DNA from: Mitsuaria chitosanitabida ATCC BAA-476 = NBRC 102408
GTDB lineage: Bacteria > Pseudomonadota > Gammaproteobacteria > Burkholderiales > Burkholderiaceae_C
Assembly: GCF_001598255.1 (NCBI RefSeq)
Contig: NZ_BCYP01000045.1
Span: 1 to 58,832, forward strand
DNA: 58,832 nt
Reading direction: 5' to 3'
Part shown: positions 14,369 through 22,215 of the stretch, one piece after another
Position numbering within the stretch: the first letter of the stretch is position 1
Layout: every line of letters starts with the position of its first letter
Position numbers and translations under genes: made by a program
Notes under the pieces: generated by a model
Database searches by the model: none
Seen by the model: only the letters and a program-made list of their open reading frames with translations
Told to the model about the DNA's origin: nothing

Positions 14369-15318
14369 TGTCCATCCTGCACGTGGTGAGCGTGAGTGGA
14401 GGGAAGGACTCTGCCGCGACCGCGGTGCTGGCCATCGAGCAGCACGGGCGCGCTGCCTGCCGCTTCGTCTTCGCCGACACCGGAAACGAGCACGAGCAGA
14501 CCATCGAGCATGTCGCCTACATGGCGCGCCACCTGGGCGTCGAGATCGTCACGCTGAGGGCGGACTTCTCCGCGGAGATCGTCCGGTTCCGTGACTACGT
14601 GCGCGAGCAGTGGCCGCGCAAGGGCGTTTCCAAGGGCGACTGCGAGCGCGCGATCGCCGCCCTGGTGCCCACCGGCAATCCGTACCTGGACCTGTGCCTG
14701 TGGAAGGGGCGCTTTCCCAGCCGGACGCGCCAGTTCTGCACCCACTATTTGAAGACGCTGCCGCTGGTCGAGTACCAGATGGGCCTGATCGGGGATGGTG
14801 CCTGCGAGGCCGTATGGTCGTGGCAAGGCATCCGACTGAACGAGAGCCAGTCACGGATGAGCCGCCTCCAGGGGACTGGCGCGTGCGTGCGCTCGTTCGA
14901 GGTGATGGGTGATGGGCTCTTCACCTACCGGCCGATCCTTCGTTGGACTGCGGTGGATGTATTCGATGCCGCGGCGCTGTACGGCCTGGCCCCGAACCCG
15001 CTCTACCTGCAGGGGATGACGCGCGTCGGGTGCATGCCCTGCATCAACTGCGGGAAGGACGAGATCCTCGAGATCTCCAAGCGCTTCCCCCATCACATCG
15101 AGCGGATCGCCATGTGGGAGCTGATGGTCAGCATGGCTAGCAAGCGCCAGATGGCGAGCTTCTTCCCCGATCCGGACCGCGAGAAGCATCTCAACAAGCG
15201 CGGCATCCACAACGTCGTCGAGTGGTCGAAGACCCAGCGTGGCGGCCAGCTGATGGACTGGGTCCGCATTCACGAGGAGCCGAAGGCGTGCGAGAGCGCC
15301 TACGGCTTGTGCGAATGA
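14368..15318 (+). CDS. PAPS reductase-like PP-loop protein
   Basis: A 316-residue protein of the adenine nucleotide alpha-hydrolase superfamily. The PP-loop SGGKDSAAT lies at about residues 9-17, followed by FVFADTGNEHEQT. A C-terminal CMPCINC cluster could hold an Fe-S cluster, as in DndC-like sulfur-transfer enzymes. Phage homologues are common and their substrates mostly unknown. Location directly before a DNA adenine methylase suggests nucleic-acid modification. True PAPS reduction is less likely. Confidence 0.85.
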   Translation: MSILHVVSVSGGKDSAATAVLAIEQHGRAACRFVFADTGNEHEQTIEHVAYMARHLGVEIVTLRADFSAEIVRFRDYVREQWPRKGVSKGDCERAIAALVPTGNPYLDLCLWKGRFPSRTRQFCTHYLKTLPLVEYQMGLIGDGACEAVWSWQGIRLNESQSRMSRLQGTGACVRSFEVMGDGLFTYRPILRWTAVDVFDAAALYGLAPNPLYLQGMTRVGCMPCINCGKDEILEISKRFPHHIERIAMWELMVSMASKRQMASFFPDPDREKHLNKRGIHNVVEWSKTQRGGQLMDWVRIHEEPKACESAYGLCE

Positions 15319-16178
15319 GTAACGCCATCACCCGACCGGCTCTGCGCTACCACGGCGGCAAGTTCCGTCTGGCCAGCTGGATCGTCGGCTTCTTCCCGGC
15401 GCACCGCATCTACTGCGAGCCGTTCGGAGGCGCTGCCTCGGTGCTGCTGCTGAAGGACCGCAGCTACGCCGAGATCTACAACGACCTGGACCTTGAGGTC
15501 GTCAACTTCTTCCGCGTGCTGCGCGACGCCGACTTGGCGGAGCAACTGGCGCGGGCCGTCTACCTGACACCTTTCTCGCGCGACGAGTTCCGCGACTCTT
15601 ACGCCGAGACCGATGACCCGGTGGAGGCGGCTCGGCGCACGCTGGTGCGCAGCTTCATGGGCTTCGGCACCACGACGCTCCGTCACAACCGCACGGGCTT
15701 CCGGGCGAAGGCGAACCGCCAAACCCAGCCGGCGCAGATCGACTGGACGAACTACCCCGCGCACGTGGCCACGTTCACCGAGCGCCTGCGCGGGGTGGTG
15801 ATCGAGAACCGCGACGCGCTCGAGATCCTGGCGCAGCAGGACACGGCCGAGACCCTGTTCTACGTCGATCCGCCGTATCCGCACGAGACCCGCTCGGCGA
15901 TCAAGAGCCACAACGACAAGGCCTATCGCCACGAGATGACCACCGCGGATCACGAGGCGTTGGCTCGGACTCTGCACGCCCTGAAGGGAATGGTCGTCCT
16001 CAGCGGCTACGCATGTGAGCTGTACGACCGTGAGCTCTTCCCCGACTGGGAGCGCCACGAGCGCGTCGCCATGGCCGACGGCGCGCGCGAGCGCACCGAG
16101 GTCGTCTGGCTGAACCCGGCGTGCAGCCGCGCGCTCTACCTTGCTCGTGGCGACCTGTTCGCGGAGCTGGCCGCATGA
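15315..16178 (+). CDS. D12-class (Dam-type) DNA adenine methyltransferase
   Basis: A 287-residue enzyme with the SAM-binding motif YCEPFGGAASVLL, the N-terminal LRYHGGK, and the catalytic DPPY in ETLFYVDPPYPHE. This motif order is that of D12-class N6-adenine methylases, including Dam. It overlaps the upstream PP-loop gene by four bases. Likely roles are protection from host restriction or timing of packaging. The recognition site cannot be read from sequence. Confidence 0.92.
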   Translation: MSNAITRPALRYHGGKFRLASWIVGFFPAHRIYCEPFGGAASVLLLKDRSYAEIYNDLDLEVVNFFRVLRDADLAEQLARAVYLTPFSRDEFRDSYAETDDPVEAARRTLVRSFMGFGTTTLRHNRTGFRAKANRQTQPAQIDWTNYPAHVATFTERLRGVVIENRDALEILAQQDTAETLFYVDPPYPHETRSAIKSHNDKAYRHEMTTADHEALARTLHALKGMVVLSGYACELYDRELFPDWERHERVAMADGARERTEVVWLNPACSRALYLARGDLFAELAA

Positions 16179-16363
16179 CCGCCCAGCACGACATGGCCCA
16201 GCGCACCCGCCTCGGCGCGGGCCTGCTGCACTGCCCTGAATCCGAGGTCGCGCAGCGCGCGGCCGCCATGGAGCCGGAGGAACGTCGCCGCTTCTCCTCG
16301 TGCATCAGCTGGCTCGTTGACTACGAGGCGGCCGAGGCCGATCAAACCCGAGGCCCGCAATGA
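16175..16363 (+). CDS. Small hypothetical protein
   Basis: A 62-residue protein in the early operon, starting MTAQHDMAQRTRLG. Overlaps both neighbours by four bases. No domain recognised. Confidence 0.6.
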   Translation: MTAQHDMAQRTRLGAGLLHCPESEVAQRAAAMEPEERRRFSSCISWLVDYEAAEADQTRGPQ

Positions 16364-17262
16364 ACCTGACCCACGACCAACTCGCGACCGACCTCGCCGA
16401 GCACCTGCGCGGCACATCCAACCGCATCACCTGGGAGGACATGCAGCTCGGTGAGAGCGGCAGCCCGCGGCCCGACGTCTACACGATGGAGCCGACGTAC
16501 ACCCGGCTCACCTTCGAGGCCTTCGAGTGCAAGGTCAGCGTCGCCGACTTCCGGCGCGACGTCACGGCGGGGAAGTGGCAGTCCTACCTCGCGTTCGCCA
16601 ACAGCGTCACCTTCGCGGCGCCGACCGGCCTGATCACCAAGGACATGGTCCCGCCGACCTGCGGCCTGATCCTGCGCGGCGCGAACGGTGGCTGGCGCTA
16701 CGCGAAGAAGCCGGTCTCTCACCAGCTGACCGAGCTGCCGTGGAAGGCATGGGTCAAGCTGCTGCTCGACGGTGTTGGGCGTGCGAACGGCACCAACCGG
16801 GCGACGTTCTTCAACGAGTGGGTTGCTCGCAGGAAGCTGTCCGACAAGTTCGGTGCCGAGGTCGCCGCGATGCTCAGCGACCTACCGCAGCTCCGGCGCC
16901 AGCTCGCGGAGGCCCAGGGGCAGTACGAATCGGAGCGCAAACGCCTGCAAGAGCAGCTCGCCCGCGACCGCGAGGCGATGCAGAAGCAGCGCGACAGCGA
17001 GCGCGAGCGCTGCAGCGACGCCGTCGGAAGGCTGGCCGTCGCCATGGGCTTGCCGGAGGACGCGCTCGCCACCGAGCTGCAGGTTCGCGCCCAGCAGATG
17101 CTGGCGCTGCTGAGCAAGCCGCGGTTCAAGGGCAGTCCGCTGCTCGATCTGGCAGATGAGCTCGCCAGGGTTGCGGTGCAGGCGCGCCAGTTGGGTGAGT
17201 TCCTCACCTCGGCGCCGCAGCCGGCTGAAGAGGCCGAGACCCTGGAGGACGTCCTCCGGTGA
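16360..17262 (+). CDS. MmcB-like PD-(D/E)XK nuclease with coiled-coil tail
   Basis: A 300-residue protein. Residues about 35-95 (RPDVYTMEPTYTRLTFEAFE, CKVSVADFRRD, GKWQSYLAFANSVTFAAP) carry the D...E-x-K and WQSY elements of MmcB-family DNA-repair nucleases. After residue 175 comes a long Glu/Arg/Gln coiled coil and an acidic end. Located after the methylase in the early operon; a repair or end-processing role is inferred. Confidence 0.8.
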   Translation: MNLTHDQLATDLAEHLRGTSNRITWEDMQLGESGSPRPDVYTMEPTYTRLTFEAFECKVSVADFRRDVTAGKWQSYLAFANSVTFAAPTGLITKDMVPPTCGLILRGANGGWRYAKKPVSHQLTELPWKAWVKLLLDGVGRANGTNRATFFNEWVARRKLSDKFGAEVAAMLSDLPQLRRQLAEAQGQYESERKRLQEQLARDREAMQKQRDSERERCSDAVGRLAVAMGLPEDALATELQVRAQQMLALLSKPRFKGSPLLDLADELARVAVQARQLGEFLTSAPQPAEEAETLEDVLR

Positions 17263-17462
17263 ACCCCTTCGACCCGAACTTCAAGGGGCAGCTGCCTCCG
17301 CCCACGGCCTACGAGCGCGCCGCGGCGCGCAACGCCCGCAAGCAGTCGGCCCGCCGCGCGGAGCAGCTGGAGCGTGATGGCCCGGCGCGGAACCCGACGC
17401 GCGAGCAGGTCGACGCGGCGCGCGCAAAGACGGCCCGAATCCTGAAGCCGGGAGGCCTGTGA
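17259..17462 (+). CDS. Small basic hypothetical protein
   Basis: A 67-residue Arg/Ala-rich protein (MNPFDPNFKGQLPPP...) with a GTG start overlapping the previous stop. Function unknown; its basic, helical make-up suggests nucleic-acid contact. Confidence 0.6.
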   Translation: MNPFDPNFKGQLPPPTAYERAAARNARKQSARRAEQLERDGPARNPTREQVDAARAKTARILKPGGL

Positions 17463-17746
17463 CCCGCGATACCGCCGACAGCAGCGTCCGCGCCTTCTAC
17501 GAGCAGCACGCCGGGGAGATGCAGCGGCAGGAGCTGCGCATCCTGAAGGCCATGGCCCCGCGCCAGCTCTACACGCGCCGCGAGCTGGAGCAGCTCACCG
17601 GCATGCGCACCGGGCCGCTGTGCGGCCGCGTCAACGCGCTCATCAAGGCCGGCTATCTCGAAGTCCCCGGCAACAAGGTCTGCACGGAATCCGGCCGCCT
17701 GGTCGAAGCCCTGCGCCTTGTCGCCCAGCAGTTGGAGTTGATCTGA
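17459..17746 (+). CDS. Winged-helix-like early protein
   Basis: A 95-residue protein with a GTG start inside GTGA. The segment YTRRELEQLTGMRTGPLC followed by RVNALIKAGYLEVPG is a winged helix-turn-helix pattern. Position just before the replication genes suggests a regulator or a replication accessory. Confidence 0.65.
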   Translation: MTRDTADSSVRAFYEQHAGEMQRQELRILKAMAPRQLYTRRELEQLTGMRTGPLCGRVNALIKAGYLEVPGNKVCTESGRLVEALRLVAQQLELI

Positions 17747-18663
17747 TGGCAGGTGGAATTGACTGGTTCCGGTGGCACCACGGCACCGTGACCGACCAGA
17801 AGTTGCCCTTGGTGGCGCGCCGCGCCGGCGCCTCCGTCGCGGAGGTGATCGCGGTGTGGGCCTGCCTGCTCGAGCGGGCGTCGATGAACGAGCACGAGCG
17901 CGGCTCGCTCGGCAGCGACCCGGACTTCGAGGCCATGGACTGCGCGCTGCAGCTTCCCGACGGCCGCTCGGCGGCGATCTTCGAGGCCTTCCGGCAGCGC
18001 GACATGGTCGACGCCGGCATGCAGATCTCGGCCTGGGCGAAGCGTCAGCCCAAGCGCGAACGCGAGGACAACAACGCGACGGAACGCAAGCGCCAGCAGC
18101 GCCAGCGGGAGGCGAAAGGGAAGGGCGAGACAGCTGATGTCACGCCACGTCACGCCACGTCACGCCATGCCACGCCTAGAGGAGAGGAGAGTAGAGAAGA
18201 AGAGATAGGAGCATCTATCCCTGCTCAGGACACTCTCCGCGCGGAAGCGGGCGCTCCGCCGCCCGCCGACCCTCCGCCTGCGGCGCCAGCGCCATCCCCC
18301 GATCCCCAGCTCGCGCCCACCGCCGCCGGGCTGCTCTGCCGCCGGCTCAAGGCCATGGGCATCAGCAACGTCGCCCCGGGCCATCTGCGCTTCACGACCC
18401 TGCTGAAGGCCGGGGCGACCCCGGAGGAGTTCTTCGCCGCGGTGCCCAAAGCGCTGCACGCCCGGGACCCGTTCGGCTACCTCGTCGGGGTGGTGGAGGG
18501 AGAGCGCATGCGCGCCGCCGAGATGGTCAAGCAGGTCCACCACGGGCCGATGCCGACCCGCAGGACCTCGCCGCCCGTGCTGGACACGGCGGCCCGCAAC
18601 GCTGAAGCCAAGCGCCTGCTCGGCTTCGACACCCCACCGACCCAGGAGGTTCGCGATGCTTGA
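17746..18663 (+). CDS. O-like phage replication initiator
   Basis: A 305-residue protein. The N-terminal segment (GIDWFRWHHGTVTDQKLPLV, then AEVIAVWACLLERAS) is typical of phage replication-initiation proteins. A disordered Arg/Gln/Pro-rich linker (about residues 100-185) is followed by a C-terminal helical domain (LLKAGATPEEFFAAV...). The linker is encoded by 10-bp direct repeats (18139-18168) that look like origin iterons, as in lambda gene O. The next gene is P-like. Confidence 0.75.
   Translation: MAGGIDWFRWHHGTVTDQKLPLVARRAGASVAEVIAVWACLLERASMNEHERGSLGSDPDFEAMDCALQLPDGRSAAIFEAFRQRDMVDAGMQISAWAKRQPKREREDNNATERKRQQRQREAKGKGETADVTPRHATSRHATPRGEESREEEIGASIPAQDTLRAEAGAPPPADPPPAAPAPSPDPQLAPTAAGLLCRRLKAMGISNVAPGHLRFTTLLKAGATPEEFFAAVPKALHARDPFGYLVGVVEGERMRAAEMVKQVHHGPMPTRRTSPPVLDTAARNAEAKRLLGFDTPPTQEVRDA
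18139..18213 (+). other. Candidate replication origin: iterons plus purine-rich tract
   Basis: GTCACGCCAC occurs three times in tandem at 18139-18148, 18149-18158 and 18159-18168 (the last with one change), followed by GCCACGCC. An almost pure A/G run follows from about 18177 to 18210. Iterons within the initiator gene next to an easily melted or strand-asymmetric tract mirror the lambda ori. Confidence 0.55.
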
Positions 18664-19537
18664 GACCGACTTCGACGACTTCGCCGCCATGCTCGACCAG
18701 ACGTGCCGTCTGCTGAGCCGCGGCAGCTACGTGCCGGACGCGGGCAACACCTCGCTCTGGTTCCGCGCGCTCAGCGCCTACGGCCTCGACGCCGTGCGCT
18801 ACGCGCTGGACGCCCACGTCCGTGACCCGGTGCGCGGCAAGTTCGTGCCGGTGCCGTCGGACGTCATCGCCCAGATCGAGCGCCTGTCCGTCGACGGCCG
18901 CCCTGGCGTCGAAGAGGCCTGGGCCATGGTCCCGCAGGGCGAGGACCAGTCCGTGGTGTGGACGACCGAGATGGCGGAGGCCTACGGCGTGTGCAGCGGC
19001 CTGATCGCCGCCGGCGATCGCATCGCGGCCCGCATGGCGTTCAAAGAGGCCTACGAGCGCGCCGTGACCCTCGCCAAGGCCAAGGGTGCCACCGTGACCT
19101 GGATCGTGTCCCAGGGGACCGATCCGGAGCAGCGCAAGCGGGTTCTGACCGCCGCAGTCAACGCCGGGAAGCTGACGCCCGAGCTGGCGTATGGCGAATG
19201 CCCGGCGCTGCCGCCGCCCGCGTCCAAGGTGGCGCTGCTGCCGCCCAAGGACACGCCGAAGACCGACGCCGCCCGCGAGCAGCTGCGTGGCGTCGTCGCG
19301 GTGAAGCGGGCCGACCCCGTGGACCCCAGGGGCTGGGCACGGGCGCTCAAGGCCCGGGAGGAGCGCGGCGAGCGCCTCACCATGGACCAAGCCCGGGCCT
19401 GGCGCGACGCGCTGGCCTACGCCCCGGACGAGATCAAGTCGGCGGCCCAGGGCGCCCCGATCATCGCCGCCGACCTGCTGCCGCCCGGCCTGCGCGCGGC
19501 GCTGGAGCACGAACGTGCACTGAGGAGCCAGGCATGA
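18656..19537 (+). CDS. P-like replication protein (helicase-loader candidate)
   Basis: A 293-residue, largely helical protein. The N-terminal half (FDDFAAMLDQTCRLLSRGSY, then WFRALSAYGLDAVRYALDAH) resembles proteins that follow the initiator gene in many temperate phages. The C-terminal region is Pro/Ala-rich. By position it would recruit the host helicase. No ATPase motif is present, so it is not a DnaC-type loader. Confidence 0.6.
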   Translation: MLETDFDDFAAMLDQTCRLLSRGSYVPDAGNTSLWFRALSAYGLDAVRYALDAHVRDPVRGKFVPVPSDVIAQIERLSVDGRPGVEEAWAMVPQGEDQSVVWTTEMAEAYGVCSGLIAAGDRIAARMAFKEAYERAVTLAKAKGATVTWIVSQGTDPEQRKRVLTAAVNAGKLTPELAYGECPALPPPASKVALLPPKDTPKTDAAREQLRGVVAVKRADPVDPRGWARALKAREERGERLTMDQARAWRDALAYAPDEIKSAAQGAPIIAADLLPPGLRAALEHERALRSQA

Positions 19538-19767
19538 CCCCGCTGGCCGAGCTGCTGCCCGCCTTCACCTTCGACGAGCAGCGCGCCCAGTGCGCCCGCT
19601 GCCGCCACCGGATCGAGATGCCGATCAAGGCCTCGCGCGCCGAGAATGCCCGCGTCGTCCTGCGCTGCAACGTGATAAGCGGGAAGCGCAGCTGCAGCCT
19701 CGCCCGCGCTCCGGACGGCCAGTGCGGACCCGACGCCAAGCTGTTCCAGGCTGAGGTCTTCCAGTGA
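19534..19767 (+). CDS. Small Cys-rich (zinc-binding) protein
   Basis: A 77-residue protein with CARCRHRIE and later cysteines (RCNVISGKRSCSLARA...QC) that could bind zinc. Overlaps both neighbours by four bases. Unknown role in the replication module. Confidence 0.6.
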   Translation: MTPLAELLPAFTFDEQRAQCARCRHRIEMPIKASRAENARVVLRCNVISGKRSCSLARAPDGQCGPDAKLFQAEVFQ

Positions 19768-20219
19768 GCCGCCGCCCGATCACCATGTCGCTGGCCGAGG
19801 TACTGAACCTCGGTGCCCGGGCCCGGGGTCAGGTCTCGCTCATCGAGATGCGGGACAACCCGGCGCAGCGCGGCAAGAGGGGGCAGAAGTACGGGAACAC
19901 CAAGGTCCAGGCCGACGGCATCACCTTCGACTCCAAGGCCGAGCACCGCCGCTGGTGCCACCTGCGCGTGCTGGAGCGCGCCGGCGAGATCCGCGACCTG
20001 CGCCTGCAGGTTCCCTTCGAGCTGATCCCCGCCCAGGTCAGCACGACCGGCAAGAAGCAGCGCGCCACGGTCTACCTCGCCGACTTTGTCTACGCCCGCA
20101 CCAAGGATGGCAAGGTCGTCGTCGAAGACGTGAAGGGCGCTGTCACCCCCGAGTTCCGCTTGAAGCGGAAGCTGATGCTGGAGCGCCACGGCATCGAGAT
20201 TCAGGAGATCAGGTCATGA
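19764..20219 (+). CDS. DUF1064-type PD-(D/E)XK endonuclease
   Basis: A 151-residue protein with the DUF1064 pattern: KYGNTKVQADGITFDSKAE, LERAGEIRDLRLQVPFEL, YLADFVY and VVVEDVKG. The Glu/Asp/E-x-K arrangement is that of small resolvase-like or Vsr-like nucleases found near phage replication genes. GTG start inside GTGA. A role in branched-DNA resolution before packaging is plausible. Confidence 0.85.
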   Translation: MSRRPITMSLAEVLNLGARARGQVSLIEMRDNPAQRGKRGQKYGNTKVQADGITFDSKAEHRRWCHLRVLERAGEIRDLRLQVPFELIPAQVSTTGKKQRATVYLADFVYARTKDGKVVVEDVKGAVTPEFRLKRKLMLERHGIEIQEIRS

Positions 20220-20620
20220 ACAGGATGTTCTTCCTCGTGCTGGCCGTAGGCGGCTGGTTCGCCTTCGCGGTCCTCGTGCTCAGCCTCATCGGTCAGGTGC
20301 CCACGAACGCGGAGCCGCTGACCACGTCGGCCGCCTGGGGCCTGATCAGCACGCTGGCCCTGCTGATGTTCGTGGCCTTCATCGCTGGCGCCGATCAGGC
20401 GATGAAAGCCTTTGAAGCCTTGGAGGAACGGAACCAGGAACTTGCCGACGGGCTCTGCGACGCGCTGGATGTCCTGCATGAGATCGAGGACGAGACCGCG
20501 ATCTACCTGCGCACCCGCGGCGACGCCCGGGCGCTGCACGTCATCGACGAAGCCCAGGACGTGCTGCGCGCCAGCGGCCGCGGCATCAAGGGCTTCAACC
20601 CCGACGGAACCTGTCCCTAG
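20216..20620 (+). CDS. Two-span membrane protein
   Basis: A 134-residue protein with membrane spans at about residues 5-25 and 40-62, followed by an acidic helical domain. It overlaps the nuclease stop and precedes the terminase. Function unknown. Confidence 0.65.
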   Translation: MNRMFFLVLAVGGWFAFAVLVLSLIGQVPTNAEPLTTSAAWGLISTLALLMFVAFIAGADQAMKAFEALEERNQELADGLCDALDVLHEIEDETAIYLRTRGDARALHVIDEAQDVLRASGRGIKGFNPDGTCP

Positions 20621-20629
20621 GGCTGAACC

Positions 20630-21160
20630 ATGAGCACTCTCTCCGCCCCGCAAGAGGCCTTCGCCCGCGGCGTCGCCTCCGGCCTGTCGCAGGCCGAGGC
20701 CTACCGCCGCGCCTACCCGCGCTCGCAGAAGTGGAAGGCCGATGCCGTCCACCAGCAGGCGTCCCGCCTCATGGCGCTGCCTCAGGTTGCCGCAAGGGTG
20801 AAGGAGCTACAGGGTCTGGCCGCTGACGAGGTCGTCGTCGACGTGAAGGCCTTGCTCCAGGAGGCCAAGCGCCTGGTCTTCTCCGACATCCGCAACATCA
20901 TGAAGCCCGACGGCACCCTGAGGCTGCCGCACGAGCTGGACGCCGACACCGCCGCCTCGGTGAAGAGCTTCAAGATGGACGAGTACGGCAAGGTCGAGTA
21001 CCAGTTCTGGGACAAGAACAGCGCCATGGAGCGGCTCTTCAAGCACAAGGGCCTGTTCGAGCTCGACAACAAGCAGAAGACCGACCCGCTGTCGGACCTG
21101 CTGGGCACGCTGAAGGGCAACGTCGTCGGGCCCGTGGCTCAGGAAGGGAAGGGGACCTAG
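20630..21160 (+). CDS. terS: Terminase small subunit
   Basis: A 176-residue protein with the Terminase_2-type N-terminus: PQEAFARGVASGLSQAEAYR, then RSQKWKADAVHQQASRLMA, a DNA-binding helix-turn-helix that recognises the packaging site. Its stop shares the palindrome CTAG with the antisense receiver gene. The large subunit is 2.6 kb downstream, separated by inserted genes. Confidence 0.88.
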   Translation: MSTLSAPQEAFARGVASGLSQAEAYRRAYPRSQKWKADAVHQQASRLMALPQVAARVKELQGLAADEVVVDVKALLQEAKRLVFSDIRNIMKPDGTLRLPHELDADTAASVKSFKMDEYGKVEYQFWDKNSAMERLFKHKGLFELDNKQKTDPLSDLLGTLKGNVVGPVAQEGKGT

Positions 21161-21546
21161 CGCCCGCGCCTGAGAACGCGTGACAGGTTCGAGAGCTCCA
21201 ACGGCTTCTGCAGGCTGAAGTCGAATAAGGTCGGCTCGTAGGAGGCGTCATCGCCTGGCTCGCGGGGGTACGCCGACAGGGACACCAGAAGCGGGCATTG
21301 ATCGCCCATCGCCCGGGCAGCCTGTGCCACGTCGAACGCATCGCCGCGCTCGAGCCGGGGCTCCATCACGAGGGCGTGACATCGCTCCGCCGCCAGTGCG
21401 GCTTTGGCGTCCTCTAGCTTGGCCGTGCTGATCACTCGCCAGCCGTCGAGCTCAAGCCAGATCGCCAGCGCCTCCAGCAGGTCGGGCGAGTCATCGAGAA
21501 GAACGACTGTGGGGCGGTCGGGCTGCACGGGCAGCATGCTATCCAT
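21157..21546 (-). CDS. Antisense receiver-domain protein with Asp-to-Glu change
   Basis: A 129-residue stand-alone CheY-like domain. TVVLLDDSPDLLEAL has the acidic pair (residues 18-19), LLVSLSAY the Ser/Thr switch, and LQKPLEL the conserved Lys. At the phosphorylated position, HALVMEPRLERGDAF has Glu62 instead of Asp, so it may mimic a permanently active state. GAGG lies eight bases before the ATG. It is antisense between the terminase genes, in A+T-richer DNA, and is probably a lysogeny-expressed cargo gene. Confidence 0.8.
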   Translation of the reverse strand: MDSMLPVQPDRPTVVLLDDSPDLLEALAIWLELDGWRVISTAKLEDAKAALAAERCHALVMEPRLERGDAFDVAQAARAMGDQCPLLVSLSAYPREPGDDASYEPTLFDFSLQKPLELSNLSRVLRRGR

Positions 21547-21600
21547 CGGGACGGCCTCACTGAATATGTGAATGTTTACAGGGAGCTTCGGGGTCAGCCC

Positions 21601-21616
21601 CGTCCCAAGGATGGCA
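21601..21616 (+). repeat. Late repeat copy 1 (CsrA-site-like hairpin)
   Basis: CGTCCCAAGGATGGCA, with the conserved T four bases on. Stem CCA/TGG around loop AGGA. It lies 32 bases before the TTG start of the phosphatase gene and just upstream of the divergent receiver gene. Confidence 0.8.
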
Positions 21617-21648
21617 GCCTGCCCGCTCCAACAGCCTAGGAGCGGCCC

Positions 21649-22215
21649 TTGACCCCCCTCTACATCTTCGACCTCGACGGTACGCTGGCGCTGATCGAGC
21701 ACCGGCGGCACCTGGTGGAAGCGAAGTGCCCCACCTGCCATGGCAACGGCACCGTGAGGCGTCCCAAGGACAGCGCGGAATGGAAGGGCGGCTTCATCCG
21801 CTGCGAGGACTGCGAAGGCTCCGGCAAGGCCAAACCCGACTGGCGCGCCTTCTTCGCCGCCTGCGTCCACGACGCGCCGAACTGGCCCGTCATCGGAACC
21901 ATGATGGCGCTGCTGAAGTCCGGCGCCGATGTGCGCATCTGGTCCGGCCGCAGCGCCGAGGTCATGAACGAGACCCTGACCTGGCTGCACCGCTGGGTTT
22001 GCGGCGACGAGATCGACGCCGACGAGCTGCAGCTCATGATGCGCCGCGAGGGCGACCACACGCCCGACGAGCAGCTCAAGGCCGGCTGGTACGACGCGCT
22101 CAGCGAGTACGACCGCAAGCGCCTGGTCGCGGTGTTCGACGACCGCGACAAGGTCGTGGCGATGTGGCGCGCGAAGGGCGTGGCGTGCTTCCAGGTCGCG
22201 CCGGGGAGCTTCTAG
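21649..22215 (+). CDS. HAD phosphatase (Pnkp-like) with inserted zinc motif
   Basis: A 188-residue HAD-superfamily enzyme. IFDLDGTLAL is the nucleophile motif, VRIWSGR motif II, and AVFDDRDKVV motif IV, as in the phosphatase domain of T4-type polynucleotide kinase. Between motif I and the cap lie CPTCHGNG and CEDCEGSG, a DnaJ-like zinc pair. TTG start at 21649 with AGGAG upstream. It probably removes 3' phosphates or acts on nucleotides. It is the first gene after late repeat copy 1. Confidence 0.8.
   Translation: MTPLYIFDLDGTLALIEHRRHLVEAKCPTCHGNGTVRRPKDSAEWKGGFIRCEDCEGSGKAKPDWRAFFAACVHDAPNWPVIGTMMALLKSGADVRIWSGRSAEVMNETLTWLHRWVCGDEIDADELQLMMRREGDHTPDEQLKAGWYDALSEYDRKRLVAVFDDRDKVVAMWRAKGVACFQVAPGSF

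Noticed and set aside
18139-18180. Short tandem repeat as a CRISPR array
   Set aside because: 10-bp units without spacers, inside a coding gene; they fit origin iterons better.
20096-20112. ACCAAGGATGGCA within the DUF1064 nuclease gene
   Set aside because: It lacks the CGT start and lies in the middle of a conserved coding segment (TKDGKV), so a chance match is likely.
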